NCBI RefSeq assembly: GCF_026659735.1
Contig: NZ_JANSKK010000013.1
Location: 62,001 to 126,000 of the forward strand
DNA from: Staphylococcus pettenkoferi
Lineage (GTDB): Bacteria > Bacillota > Bacilli > Staphylococcales > Staphylococcaceae
Reading direction: 5' to 3'
DNA: 64,000 nucleotides
Shown here: positions 17,147 through 26,334 of the stretch, one piece after another
Numbering within the stretch: the stretch's first letter is position 1
Layout of the letters: every line of letters starts with the position of its first letter
Position numbers and translations under genes: made by a program
Notes under the pieces: generated by a model
The model's input: only the letters and a program-made list of their open reading frames with translations
Told to the model about the DNA's origin: nothing
Database searches by the model: none

Positions 17147-17830
17147 ATGAAATCTACCGATAAACTCACACGCGAGAACAATGTTAAAGCGCTGAGGTTA
17201 AACAATACCGACCGAGAAATCTTTGAGAACTATATGGCCTACGTACGAGCAGAATTACGTGTGAATTCACACGACTCTGAGAAGATGCTCAATCGCATCC
17301 TCAAGCGTTTGCTCGTTGCAGAAGATAAAGGCACGCATGCGATGGATTTCTTTGATCATGACCCTAAGGCACATGCGCGCAAAGAGATTAAAGCATTGCC
17401 TAATGAAACCTTTATCAATATTTGTAAATATATTATTCAACATTTCATATTGTTATTAGGTTTGTTCTGTTTTCTTAAAGGATTTATCGGGTTCTTTATC
17501 CGTACTTCCCGTATTTATTTATACACTTTCCCTATTACGATTGTGGTAGGTATTGTGATTATCTTTCTTTTTATTTGGATGTTGTTTAAAACGATACAGA
17601 TGCAGTGTTTCTCTAAATCACATTGGTCCTGGATATTGGCTTACATTATTATTTTATGTCTCATCATTTCATTGTTCTATGTCATTTTTATTCCGCAGTC
17701 GTTCTTAGCATTTGGGCCTTATATTCGAGTAGGTAATTGGACGTTTATATTGATTTCGCTCGCGTTAGTGCCTATTTCGTTATATATTGATCATCACTTT
17801 GTTAATAAAGATGCGAATACATCGCTTTAA
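17147..17830 (+). CDS. DUF1129 family membrane protein
   Basis: This 227-residue protein has a soluble helical N-terminal part (about 1-90, including NNTDREIFENYMAYVR and a HARKEIKALPNE segment) followed by four membrane helices. This is the layout of DUF1129 proteins of Firmicutes, whose function is unknown. It is alone on the + strand between two minus-strand genes and ends at a strong bidirectional terminator shared with the MFS gene. Confidence 0.7.
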   Translation: MKSTDKLTRENNVKALRLNNTDREIFENYMAYVRAELRVNSHDSEKMLNRILKRLLVAEDKGTHAMDFFDHDPKAHARKEIKALPNETFINICKYIIQHFILLLGLFCFLKGFIGFFIRTSRIYLYTFPITIVVGIVIIFLFIWMLFKTIQMQCFSKSHWSWILAYIIILCLIISLFYVIFIPQSFLAFGPYIRVGNWTFILISLALVPISLYIDHHFVNKDANTSL

Positions 17831-17834
17831 ATAG

Positions 17835-17879
17835 AGAACGCCCTCAATTATTGTGTTGCTAATAATTGAGGGCGTTCTA
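17835..17879. terminator. bidirectional terminator
   Basis: An 18-bp perfect stem (AGAACGCCCTCAATTATT and its complement) with an 8-base loop lies between the converging DUF1129 and MFS genes. Confidence 0.85.
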
Positions 17880-17884
17880 TTATT

Positions 17885-19048
17885 TTATACCTGACTTGCA
17901 TGTTCTTTCTTATTTATATACATATTAACTAATAGAAGAATTAAACCGATTAATGTGAGTAGTGGTGCAATGAAACTTAAATATTGTATCGGTAAGCTTT
18001 CCACTACGACGCCCCCGATAAAGGCACCGAGTGCATTTCCAAGGTTAAAAGCAGATTGATTCAGTGTACTCGCTAACGTAGGCGCATCTTGGGACACCAA
18101 AGTACTTTTAAACTGTAAGGAAGGGCTCATACTGAAACCGATAAAGCCAAAGAGGAAGATACCTACGACCATCGCAACAGCACTCATCTGAATGAAATAA
18201 AGCACAATAAAATAAATGATGAATGTGATAAAGATGAGTTGCAATGCACGGTTCAAGTTCCAATCCGCAAGCTTCCCGCCGAAGATATTTCCAAGAGTCA
18301 CACCTACGCCAAAGATGATAAGCATGCCAGAAATGAAGTGCTCAGGTATTTCAGTGACATCCGTCAATATTGTAGAAATATACGTGAAATAAGCAAAGAC
18401 ACTACTGAAGCCGAAGAGTGTAATGCCTAATGTGAGCCACATTTCTTTCTCTTTCAGAATGCGAAGTTCTTTCAACATAGATGATTTCACTTCTTCGCGC
18501 GTCATCGGTACGAAGAAGACGATACCTAATAAAGCGATGAAACCAAGTATCGCGATGACGACAAAGGTCATTTGCCATCCGAGATTCTGACCGATGAGTG
18601 TACCAAATGGCACGCCTAAGATGTTACTCAAGCTGAGCCCCATAAACATCAATGCCATCGCACTCGCCCGTTTCTCAGGTCTCACCATACTTGCCGCAAG
18701 AATGGAGCCAATTCCAAAGAATGAGCCATGTGCTAATGATGTGATGATACGGCTGGTTAACATGAAGCCGTAGTTAGGACTTAAAGCTGCAGCGACGTTT
18801 CCTACGATGAAGATGCCCATCAACGTCAGCAACAAATATTTACGATTCCATTTAATCGTTAACATCACTAGAATGGGTCCGCCGATTGCTACACCTAACG
18901 CATAACCGGTAATTAGCTGTCCTGCGTCACTGACAGAGACATTCAAATCTCGGGCCACATTAGGGAGTAATCCCATGATGACGAACTCCGTCATTCCAAT
19001 CGCAAACGCGCCAATCGCCAACATCCAAATTGCTACAGGGTACTTCAT
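17885..19048 (-). CDS. MFS transporter, AraJ/PbuE-like DHA1 group
   Basis: This 387-residue protein has twelve hydrophobic segments. The opening AIGMTEFVIMGLLPNVARDL and the RPEKRASAMALMFMGLSLSNILGVP region are typical of the AraJ/YdhP/PbuE branch of drug:H+ antiporters. It is a proton-driven efflux pump; reported substrates in this branch include purine analogues, sugars and drugs, so none is assigned. The start at 19048 (MKYPV) is chosen because GGGAGGG lies just upstream; the frame is open 15 codons further. Confidence 0.75.
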   Translation of the reverse strand: MKYPVAIWMLAIGAFAIGMTEFVIMGLLPNVARDLNVSVSDAGQLITGYALGVAIGGPILVMLTIKWNRKYLLLTLMGIFIVGNVAAALSPNYGFMLTSRIITSLAHGSFFGIGSILAASMVRPEKRASAMALMFMGLSLSNILGVPFGTLIGQNLGWQMTFVVIAILGFIALLGIVFFVPMTREEVKSSMLKELRILKEKEMWLTLGITLFGFSSVFAYFTYISTILTDVTEIPEHFISGMLIIFGVGVTLGNIFGGKLADWNLNRALQLIFITFIIYFIVLYFIQMSAVAMVVGIFLFGFIGFSMSPSLQFKSTLVSQDAPTLASTLNQSAFNLGNALGAFIGGVVVESLPIQYLSFIAPLLTLIGLILLLVNMYINKKEHASQV

Positions 19049-19311
19049 TTCTAGCCCTCCCTCTCTTTTATTATCGATGACATTATATATCACAAGTTTT
19101 GTAATAAAATTACACGAGAGCGATTATACTAAAAATGAAGTCCACACCTCAACCCCTTTACTTAACTTTTTCTAATGAAAACGCACTCAATTCTAATTTT
19201 CACTAATATCCTATCTGGTAAAAAGTACATATAACACAACTGTACGCACTGAGGTGCGGATTTAATAGAGGTGCTGAAGAAGAGCGAACCCTCTCTTTCT
19301 TCACTTCCACA

Positions 19312-19353
19312 CAAAAAACGACCAGTGCCGCCCTTTCCAAGCTTACACTGGCC
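19312..19353 (-). terminator. terminator after the DUF456 operon
   Basis: On the minus strand GGCCAGTG pairs with CACTGGTC and is followed by GTTTTTTG. It lies just beyond the DUF456 stop at 19378. The rest of 19049-19377 shows no gene. Confidence 0.65.
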
Positions 19354-19377
19354 TCTCATTCATTTTATCTAAAACTG

Positions 19378-19863
19378 TTAAAACACAAGCGCATCAAGCA
19401 AGAACCAAATGACCATAATGACCATAATAAATGCTTGTGCCACTGTACTCGCTAAGAATGCGACGATCGAACCGAAGCTCGCACTCAACGCTTTCGTGAA
19501 ATTCGGTTCTTGAATCATTTCAACTACAAACACGGCGATGAATGGAATGATGATAATGCCAAATGGTGGGAAGACGAAACAGCCCACAATCACACCAATC
19601 AACGCCACCCACTCGCTCGTCTTCGAACCGCCAAATTTGTTGACGAAATATTTATTCATCAAGAAATCAGCGAGCAGAATAAATACTGTAAACACAATCA
19701 TCGCGGCATAGAAGATCCACGAAAGATGTCCATTGTGCATACCAAATTGATAAATTAAGAAACCAATCCATAGGAAAGGTAAGGATGGGATGATGGGTTT
19801 AATCAACCCGATAAATGCGACGACGAACGCCGCTATAATTAATAACCATAATATGACTGCCAT
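19378..19863 (-). CDS. DUF456 membrane protein
   Basis: This 161-residue protein is very hydrophobic, with five or six membrane segments and the glycine-rich GVIVGCFVFPPFGIIIIPFIAVFVVE stretch (split over two helices) that marks DUF456. Function unknown. It starts 7 bases after the stop of the MFS gene upstream and so belongs to an operon with it, ending at the hairpin near 19330. Confidence 0.75.
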   Translation of the reverse strand: MAVILWLLIIAAFVVAFIGLIKPIIPSLPFLWIGFLIYQFGMHNGHLSWIFYAAMIVFTVFILLADFLMNKYFVNKFGGSKTSEWVALIGVIVGCFVFPPFGIIIIPFIAVFVVEMIQEPNFTKALSASFGSIVAFLASTVAQAFIMVIMVIWFLLDALVF

Positions 19864-19870
19864 GTTCTAT

Positions 19871-21079
19871 CTACTCCATTGTTTGATTCGTATACTGTTG
19901 GTCTTGTGTGAAAAAGATTAAAATAACGCCCAATAAGAGCGATGCTGCTGAAACGAAGAAGACCTGCCCTAAACCTACTAAGTCACTCATGATACCGCCG
20001 AGTAAATTCCCACATAACTGACCAATGACCATCGCATTGGCAAATAACGTCGATGAATAACCCGGGAAATCGGGAAGGATATCTTGGAAGTAAGTAATTC
20101 CGAGCCCTAACAATACGGCTAAGAAGAGTGCCAAGAAGATTTGGCCTATAATCATCGCAATGACGTTATCAAATATACCTATACTGGCAAAGAATAAACT
20201 GCCGCTCAGACCACCTAACATTAACAGTGTCCGTGTACCAATTTTCGATGAAAGCACACCTAGAATAATCATGAACGGTACTTCCAAACCGGCACAAATG
20301 CCTGCAAGCACACCGACATAACGTCGTGACTCATGCAGATAGTCTGTAATGAATAAAGGCATATTCATCGTATACATCCATTGCCCAATATGTAGCAATA
20401 TAAACCCAACAAAGGGAATCAGCAACGGAATATTCTTCAACATATTCGGTGCTTTCGCCTCCACATGTGTTTGCGTAGAGACTTGATGCTGTGTTTGTAC
20501 ATTTTTAAAACAAAAGACCTGAAGGAGTAAAGTGAACAGGATAATTGCAATCGTACCTGCGAAAAGGCCGGAAAAGCCTTGCACATCAATAAAGAAGGAT
20601 CCAATAAAAGGACCAAACGCGAAACCAAACGAGAACATCGATCTCAAGACGGCATTCGCAAACTTCGCGCGATCACGCAATGATGACTGATTGATCGCTT
20701 CACGTGCAGAAGCATACATTTGAGGCATAGCAGGCGCAAACAAGCCTTGGAATAACGCGTACAACACGAGATAGAGCCACTTGTTATGTATATAGAAGTA
20801 GAGTCCGAAACTCATCGCACCCATGAAGAGCGCACAGATGACTAAGACTTTACGGTTAATCGTGTGCGTATCAGAGAAACGCGCCACTATTGCGTTAACC
20901 GTGAATTGACTCACGGCAGCCGCTGCGAGCAACAGACCAAACTGCGGGCGTGACATCCCTAACTCTTTCGTAGCAAATAAGACGAGAAAAGGGATGGTAA
21001 TGGCGATACCTATCCCTAATAACATCATATTGACTACAAATAATTTATAGTTCTTAATATGTAATAATTCTTTAAACAT
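19871..21079 (-). CDS. MFS transporter, SET-type sugar efflux-like
   Basis: This 402-residue protein has twelve membrane segments. The repeated opening LFVVNMMLLGIGIAITIPFLVLF and the PAMPQMYASAREAI segment resemble sugar efflux transporters of the SetA group and related exporters. The substrate is not known. It has a good AGGAGG site. It lies between a LysR regulator gene 34 bases upstream on the same strand and DUF456 downstream, an arrangement suggesting the regulator controls it. Confidence 0.7.
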   Translation of the reverse strand: MFKELLHIKNYKLFVVNMMLLGIGIAITIPFLVLFATKELGMSRPQFGLLLAAAAVSQFTVNAIVARFSDTHTINRKVLVICALFMGAMSFGLYFYIHNKWLYLVLYALFQGLFAPAMPQMYASAREAINQSSLRDRAKFANAVLRSMFSFGFAFGPFIGSFFIDVQGFSGLFAGTIAIILFTLLLQVFCFKNVQTQHQVSTQTHVEAKAPNMLKNIPLLIPFVGFILLHIGQWMYTMNMPLFITDYLHESRRYVGVLAGICAGLEVPFMIILGVLSSKIGTRTLLMLGGLSGSLFFASIGIFDNVIAMIIGQIFLALFLAVLLGLGITYFQDILPDFPGYSSTLFANAMVIGQLCGNLLGGIMSDLVGLGQVFFVSAASLLLGVILIFFTQDQQYTNQTME

Positions 21080-21113
21080 TGTAGTCCTCCTCGTCTCCCG
21101 ATAAGCTGAGAGA

Positions 21114-21974
21114 TTACGATTTCTTCACATACTCCATGACTAAATTGATAAACGAATCCACTTGTGGCAATTGAACCATACTTGAATCATAGCTGAGGAA
21201 AGTCGAACGAATCAGTGGATCTTGACCAAGATGCACACGTTGCGTCGCAAATTGTTCTTGGTCAATATGTTTCATCATAATTTCCGGCAGAATCGTCACA
21301 CCTACCCCATTCAACAACATTTCTTTACACGTTGCCACTTGGTCCACCGTAATCATCGCATGATAATCTTGTCCAAGATGTTGACTATACCAATCTTTAA
21401 TTTGATTAATGTATATTGGGTCAGCTTGAAACTCAATAAACGGTAAGTTACTCACTTGTTCTTTGCGATCACGTGGATAGATAAAGTAATGCTCATCATT
21501 ATAAAGATGCGTATTACTCAAATTCATAATCTTGTTACCACGAATAATCATGACATGATAATCTTTGTGATTTGCTTTAATTTGTTCACTGGAGCCAACT
21601 TGAACTTGTATTTCTACATTTGGAAATTGGCGTGTATAGAGATTGAGTACTTCAGGTAATAACGTTTGCCCAATAAGAGAGGAACAACCAATCGAAATCT
21701 TCCCATTGACCTCTCCGATATGCGCTTGCATCTTATCGCGGAAGAGACGCTCACGATTCAGCATATCCTTCGCATGCTCGATAATCATAGCCCCTTCCGT
21801 CGTCGTAATCAGCTGTTTCTTCGTACGGATAAAAATGTCTACGCCAAACGCACTCTCAATGGCTTTCAAACGTTGGGTTACTGCGGGTTGAGATATGTAG
21901 AGAATCTCAGCTGCTTTGCGCAAAGTCTTGGTTTCATTCAGTGTAGTCAGTAAACGATAATCTTCTATCTTCAT
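21114..21974 (-). CDS. LysR-family transcriptional regulator
   Basis: This 286-residue protein has the N-terminal winged helix-turn-helix (about 1-60, with TLRKAAEILYISQPAVTQR and LKAIESAFGVDIF) and a C-terminal periplasmic-binding-like effector domain from about 90. LysR regulators bind a small inducer and activate nearby genes. The next genes downstream on the same strand are a sugar-efflux-like MFS and DUF456, so this could be a co-transcribed regulator. No T-N11-A palindrome was identified with confidence. Confidence 0.85.
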   Translation of the reverse strand: MKIEDYRLLTTLNETKTLRKAAEILYISQPAVTQRLKAIESAFGVDIFIRTKKQLITTTEGAMIIEHAKDMLNRERLFRDKMQAHIGEVNGKISIGCSSLIGQTLLPEVLNLYTRQFPNVEIQVQVGSSEQIKANHKDYHVMIIRGNKIMNLSNTHLYNDEHYFIYPRDRKEQVSNLPFIEFQADPIYINQIKDWYSQHLGQDYHAMITVDQVATCKEMLLNGVGVTILPEIMMKHIDQEQFATQRVHLGQDPLIRSTFLSYDSSMVQLPQVDSFINLVMEYVKKS

Positions 21975-22154
21975 AGTTTCCCCCTATAACAACTTTTCAG
22001 ATATTCTGACTTATCTTTAGAACATTATTAGTTAAATTCATGAATCGTTATGCTTCTATCAAGAATAACCCTACGTCAATTGAAATTTGCGATCACTTCA
22101 ACTTCACCTTGTATCCTATGCCCTGAGATGACAGGCTCACGTGTGAGTGTTGCG

Positions 22155-22952
22155 CTATTTATGAATAAACTTAGAGTAATCTTTCAAAGTCTTAGGTTGC
22201 TCTTTCTTTACAGTCCGATTAGATTGCTTGCTGTCATTGTGTTGCTGTTCATTATTATGACGTTGCCACTGTCCTTTATTTTTACGTTGTGGCTTATGAT
22301 TGTTTTTATTTTTAAATTGTGATTGTTGCGCACGCGTAGTATGTGATTTCTGATTACGGTCTTTACGATGTTTCGGCTTAAATTTATTTCGAAATTTCGA
22401 ATGACGTCCCTGCGCTTTTTGTTTTATTTTATGAAAACAATACATAATCTTATCTTGCATTGCAGGAAAATCAGCGTCGATCTTAATCATGAGTTGATGC
22501 GCAATCACGTACGCCTCATGATATTGCTTGTTCGTAATCTCTGCGTCGTTGAGGGCGCGCAATAAGTCGTCTTCATCAACAAGCTCATACTCACCATTAG
22601 GTAAGACTAAGACATCTAAGAAGAGATCAAGTGTACGCGCATGCCCACGTTGCGTAATATTCTTGATATTAATATCGAAATAATACTCAAGCGGATTCCC
22701 TTGGTCATCCATCATCACTGTAATACTATAGCGTTTCTTGTCAGGCAGAATCTGTAACCATTGATACCCATCATCGGCCACGATAATATTGCGGTTGACC
22801 ACTGAGACCTCGAGAGGATCACGCACTTTGTGCATCTCAACCAAGCCGATAATGCCCTTAAACTTATTGTTGTTAACTCTAACTTCGGTATAATCTCTAT
22901 CTATAATACGACGCCAGTGACGTTTATCGATATATTTTACTTTCACTGCCAT
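22155..22952 (-). CDS. DUF402 (nucleotide phosphatase-like) protein with basic low-complexity tail
   Basis: This protein has about 265 residues. Residues 1-175 match DUF402, with YYFDINIKNI and LDLFLDVLVLPNGEYELVDEDDL providing the aspartates that bind Mg2+ in Ntdp-type nucleoside tri/diphosphatases. Residues ~180-265 are a disordered tail rich in K, N, Q, H and R with no hydrophobic core, a plausible RNA-binding region. Ordinary Ntdp proteins are about 180 residues, so the tail is an extension. Function inferred from the family. Start ambiguity of one or two codons remains. Confidence 0.7.
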   Translation of the reverse strand: MAVKVKYIDKRHWRRIIDRDYTEVRVNNNKFKGIIGLVEMHKVRDPLEVSVVNRNIIVADDGYQWLQILPDKKRYSITVMMDDQGNPLEYYFDINIKNITQRGHARTLDLFLDVLVLPNGEYELVDEDDLLRALNDAEITNKQYHEAYVIAHQLMIKIDADFPAMQDKIMYCFHKIKQKAQGRHSKFRNKFKPKHRKDRNQKSHTTRAQQSQFKNKNNHKPQRKNKGQWQRHNNEQQHNDSKQSNRTVKKEQPKTLKDYSKFIHK

Positions 22953-23064
22953 CACTCCTTGATATTAATTATATAGAAGTGCTTTCCCTATGTCATCCTC
23001 TGTCTTGTATGTCCCACGAATTATTTCATATATTCTGTGGCGTGGCAGGGTAAAATGGTGAGTT

Positions 23065-23130
23065 TCATAGCCCTAATATGTCATCAACTTCTTGAGTACG
23101 TTGTACTGTTACCGTTTGTTTCGTTGTCAT
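23065..23130 (-). CDS. possible 21-residue small protein
   Basis: ATG at 23130 is preceded by AAGGTGG at suitable spacing and reads MTTKQTVTVQRTQEV followed by DDILGL and a stop. It lies in the 365-base space between the DUF402 gene and the cupin gene, upstream of no other gene on its strand. There is no family match, and short frames arise by chance. The rest of this intergenic stretch shows only the terminator near 23290. Confidence 0.25.
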   Translation of the reverse strand: MTTKQTVTVQRTQEVDDILGL

Positions 23131-23267
23131 TCCAGGCCACCTTCATCTTATTTTAGATATAATACCTTGACTACTCGTAAGAAAGAAGCTGGAACATAAA
23201 TAAGAAGTTGCTACCATCTCATAATTTATTTTTATATAATCTCCCGGCCTCATTAAAATTATAGAGC

Positions 23268-23308
23268 AAAAAAGAGATAGACTCCGTCTGTGCGAAATCT
23301 ATCTCTAC
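23268..23308 (-). terminator. terminator after the cupin gene
   Basis: On the minus strand AGAGATAGA pairs with TCTATCTCT and is followed by TTTTTTG just beyond the stop at 23321. Confidence 0.8.
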
Positions 23309-23320
23309 TCGTGCTTATGC

Positions 23321-23809
23321 TTATTCTATATCTTGCGCATCTAAAGCCATGATCTCATTAACTTCTTTCAAATGAGGATATTGGTCGTTGAGCGTTTCCT
23401 TACTGAACAACTCAAACTTGTTAAAATCAAAGCCGGGCTGACACATGCATCCTACCAACGCATAGTCCCCATTCTCGATATTCGAACCAAAAATCGTCCC
23501 TTTAGGAACCACATATTGCAGCACATCACCTTGCTCGATATTCGGGCCGATCGTCACTTTCTCATACTCCCCATCTGGATGAATCATATGAACCGTTAAC
23601 GAATCACCAGCATGATAATACCAAATTTCATCTGAATCAATACGGTGAAAATGAGAAATATTCGATTGAGTTAGAAGAAAATAAATACTCGTATAAGCAG
23701 GACGTTCTGATGGGCGACTTTCATCCTTAATAATCTCTTTATAATACCCACCTTCAGGATGCGCAATTAAATCCAATTGCTCAACCCAACGCTTCGCTTC
23801 AGCAATCAT
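23321..23809 (-). CDS. cupin-fold protein (DUF985)
   Basis: This 162-residue protein starts with the family opening LDLIAHPEGGYYKEI and has the two cupin motifs: FHRIDSDEIWYYHAGDSL, then an FNKFEL/LVGCMCQPGFDF region. DUF985 proteins have a single beta-barrel cupin domain; enzymatic function is unknown. Its ATG overlaps the stop of yebC by one base (TAATG), with the ribosome site inside yebC, so the two are translated as a pair. Confidence 0.8.
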   Translation of the reverse strand: MIAEAKRWVEQLDLIAHPEGGYYKEIIKDESRPSERPAYTSIYFLLTQSNISHFHRIDSDEIWYYHAGDSLTVHMIHPDGEYEKVTIGPNIEQGDVLQYVVPKGTIFGSNIENGDYALVGCMCQPGFDFNKFELFSKETLNDQYPHLKEVNEIMALDAQDIE

Positions 23810-24528
23810 TAATCCGTAAGCTCCACATTATGGAATACGTTCTGAACATCTTCTAACTCTTCAATCGCATCGATTAACTTTTCAAATTGCGCTTGATCAT
23901 CTGCAGATAATGTCACTTCATTCTGTGGCAACATTTCAAACTCAGCCACTTCAAAGTCCGTCACACCATATTGTTTCAAGGCTTCTTGAACCTGCGCAAA
24001 TTGGTCAGGCTCCGCATAAACTACGATAAGCCCATCTTGATCCACGATGTCGCGCACATCCACATCTTGTTCCATCAAGGACTCAAGCACAGCATCCGGG
24101 TCATCCCCTTCAAACGCAAACGTTGCTGTGTGATCAAACATATAAGTCACTGAACCAGAAACACCCATATTACCGCCATTTTTACCGAAAGCTGCACGTA
24201 AATCCGAAGCAGTACGGTTCACATTATTCGTCAACGCATCCACGATAATCATTGAACCACTCGGACCAAACCCTTCATATCGTAGGTGGTCATAATTCTC
24301 TTCGCCGCCACCTTTCGCCTTCTCAATCGCTTTATCAATAATATGACGCGGCACCGAATACGTCTTCGCTTTCTCCAACGTCAAACGCAACGCTTGGTTA
24401 GATTCCGGATCCGGCTCACCCGATTTCGCCGCTACATAAATCTCCTTACCAAAGCGCGCATAAATTCTACTCGTATTTTTATCTTTTTGGGCTTTCTTCT
24501 CTTTAATGTTATTCCATTTACGACCCAT
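23809..24528 (-). CDS. YebC/PmpR family regulator or translation factor
   Basis: This 239-residue protein begins [18 protein letters not shown], the YeeN-branch opening of the YebC family, and has [21 protein letters not shown] and the [21 protein letters not shown] segment. YebC-family proteins were described as transcription regulators; recent work links YebC members to translation of proline stretches, and the YeeN branch has similar character. The gene is first in a two-gene unit with the cupin gene. Confidence 0.9.
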   Translation of the reverse strand: MGRKWNNIKEKKAQKDKNTSRIYARFGKEIYVAAKSGEPDPESNQALRLTLEKAKTYSVPRHIIDKAIEKAKGGGEENYDHLRYEGFGPSGSMIIVDALTNNVNRTASDLRAAFGKNGGNMGVSGSVTYMFDHTATFAFEGDDPDAVLESLMEQDVDVRDIVDQDGLIVVYAEPDQFAQVQEALKQYGVTDFEVAEFEMLPQNEVTLSADDQAQFEKLIDAIEELEDVQNVFHNVELTD

Positions 24529-24687
24529 AATGTCATCTCACTTTCTATTTCACTACTAATTATCATTATATATTATACATCATACACAAGCCATAACCTA
24601 GACGTAGACGTTGATTCCAGTTTTAATATGTAGAGTAAAATGAGTATAATTCAAATTAAGATGTATATAACTTTCAAGTGTATATAT

Positions 24688-24819
24688 AATTTTCAATGTT
24701 ATGACTCTCGCTTGCATATGGGACCACACTCAACTAATTCCTTTCGCTTTAACAGCTCTAGGAATGGATTTTCGTTGTGGTCTAACTCCATCATGAGTCT
24801 CGAGTCTCCATTGAAAATT
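24688..24819. mobile_element. miniature TIR-bounded element (MITE-like), short copy
   Basis: The 132-base segment begins AATTTTCAATG and ends CATTGAAAATT, an 11-bp perfect terminal inverted repeat. It shares a 38-base internal block (24756-24793; 36 of 38 bases) with a longer element at 51732-51952 that has the same ends. No coding capacity and no clear target duplication. It sits in the gene-free interval 24529-25820. Confidence 0.6.
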
Positions 24820-25001
24820 AACTTATAACACATTGTAATCACAATTCTCTTTACTTTCTTTCCCGTCCCCAAAATAGCAAGTATATGTGTGTAATAGCGA
24901 TAACTTAGTACGATACACTCTCTTCTTAACTTTAAATTTATAAGTATGTGTGTTTGAGAACAGAAACTATAGTTTAGAAAGATACACCTTATTCCCTAAC
25001 C

Positions 25002-25288
25002 CAAAAATAAAGCTACTGTTGAGTTGTGAACAGTAACTTTCAATTATTGTGAACTTAGATTCTTTGCCATCACTACATTAAGACACAGGATTGCGCCAGA
25101 AGTTCCCTTATGGCGTCTAGCCTCAAACGCGACGCCTGAGGGATCCAAGACGAAACCGAAAATCCATTTTCGCTTGCAACAAAAGCGAAAATTAGTTGAG
25201 GTCGTCCCCTTGGCAAGCGCGTTTAAGAGGCTCAGCCATTCATTCCACTATTTCTCCAATAAGCAATCCTATGTCGTAAGACATAAAA
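25002..25288 (-). ncRNA. structured repeat, copy A (candidate RNA)
   Basis: A 287-base sequence is repeated 382 bases further on with about five differences. Read on the minus strand it contains several hairpins (ATTTTCGCTT/AAGCGAAAAT; GGCGTC/GACGCC; TGGCG/CGCCA as alternatives) and ends in AGTTACTGTT/AACAGTAGCT followed by TTATTTTT, a terminator-like end. No open frame of any length is conserved. It lies downstream of sarX. I do not recognise the RNA. Confidence 0.5.
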
Positions 25289-25383
25289 CATTATTTCTAG
25301 ATAACACTAACTACAATATGGTTAGTACTAATTCATTATATTTAGAAGCCCCTTTATTTAGAACCGCACACCCTATTCTCACC

Positions 25384-25670
25384 CCAAAATAAAGCTACTG
25401 TTGGGTTGTGAACAGTAACTTTCAATTATTGTGAACTTAGATTCTTTGCCATCACTACATTAAGACACAGGATTGCGCCAGAAGCTCCCTTATGGCGTCT
25501 AGCCTCAAACGCGACGCCTGAGGGATCCAAGACGAAACCGAAAATCCATTTTCGCTTGCAACAAAAGCGAAAATTAGTTGAGGTCGTCCCATAGGCAAGC
25601 GCGTTTAAGAGGCTCAGCCATTCATTCCACTATTTCTCCAATAAGCAATCCTATGTCGTAAGACATAGAA
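25384..25670 (-). ncRNA. structured repeat, copy B (candidate RNA)
   Basis: This second copy is about 98 percent identical to 25002-25288, with the same hairpins and terminator-like end. It is separated from copy A by 95 bases of unrelated A+T-rich sequence containing a TATAAT on the minus strand. It could be a tandemly duplicated small RNA gene; the sarX terminator next to it has a related stem sequence. Confidence 0.5.
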
Positions 25671-25747
25671 AAATTAGTACAAAACACTAAAATAGAACTA
25701 ACAGAAATAAACACTATAATTAGTAAGAACAAATTAGAAGTAGACAC

Positions 25748-25790
25748 AAAAAAATTGCTACTGTTCACTCCCAAACAACAGTAGCAATTA
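25748..25790 (-). terminator. terminator after sarX
   Basis: On the minus strand AATTGCTACTGTT pairs with AACAGTAGCAATT and is followed by TTTTTTG. The stem core (GCTACTGTT) recurs at the ends of the two 287-base repeats. Confidence 0.85.
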
Positions 25791-25820
25791 TAAAAATACA
25801 AAGATTCATTACCAAAGATG

Positions 25821-26180
25821 CTATTTATCTATAAAAGCCTCAACCTCATCCAACAAATCACGATACCGTTGCGCATTCCCTTCATCCATGAACAGATGAA
25901 CCTTACGCTCATCCTCTTCAGAACGCACTTTACTCACACGGTCCTGATTGATCAACTTGCGAATAGAGGCTAACACTTTAGTACGACTCAAATCCAGCTC
26001 TTTCGTCGCAATCTTCAAGAAAGGTTGCATCAACATATTTTGCTTACTACAATTCTCTTCAATTACTTCCAAAATCGCCAGATCATTGATTGATAATTTA
26101 TAATGAGTACTTAGAAAATCCATCAAACCTTTGTACTTCTTATAAACTTCAAGCAACTTCGCCTTCTTCTCAGAATTCAT
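25821..26180 (-). CDS. sarX: SarA-family regulator SarX
   Basis: This 119-residue single winged-helix protein matches S. aureus SarX (119 residues) closely: YKLSINDLAILEV, the LMQPFLK stretch and LDLSRTKVLASIRKLI with KVRSEEDERK at the wing. SarX represses agr in S. aureus and promotes biofilm (ica) in S. epidermidis. The start at 26180 (MNSEKK) follows GGGAGGTG; the frame is open for 14 more codons without a site. It lies next to rbf, as in S. aureus, where both act on the same biofilm genes. Confidence 0.92.
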   Translation of the reverse strand: MNSEKKAKLLEVYKKYKGLMDFLSTHYKLSINDLAILEVIEENCSKQNMLMQPFLKIATKELDLSRTKVLASIRKLINQDRVSKVRSEEDERKVHLFMDEGNAQRYRDLLDEVEAFIDK

Positions 26181-26334
26181 GTTGTTACACCTCCCGTTAT
26201 AAGTAGGCAGTCTATATACCATTTTCTCTTATTATAGGAGGCCTTGTCTTTGCTATTTGTTTCTATTCCTTTGTCATAGTTACGAATAACCTCAAATTAA
26301 GTTGTAACAAACATATAGCGAGGAGCAAATAGTT

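Noticed and set aside
24980-25700. Repeated segments as a possible CRISPR array
   Set aside because: Only two long copies (287 bases) with one 95-base spacer; no short regular repeats and no cas genes.
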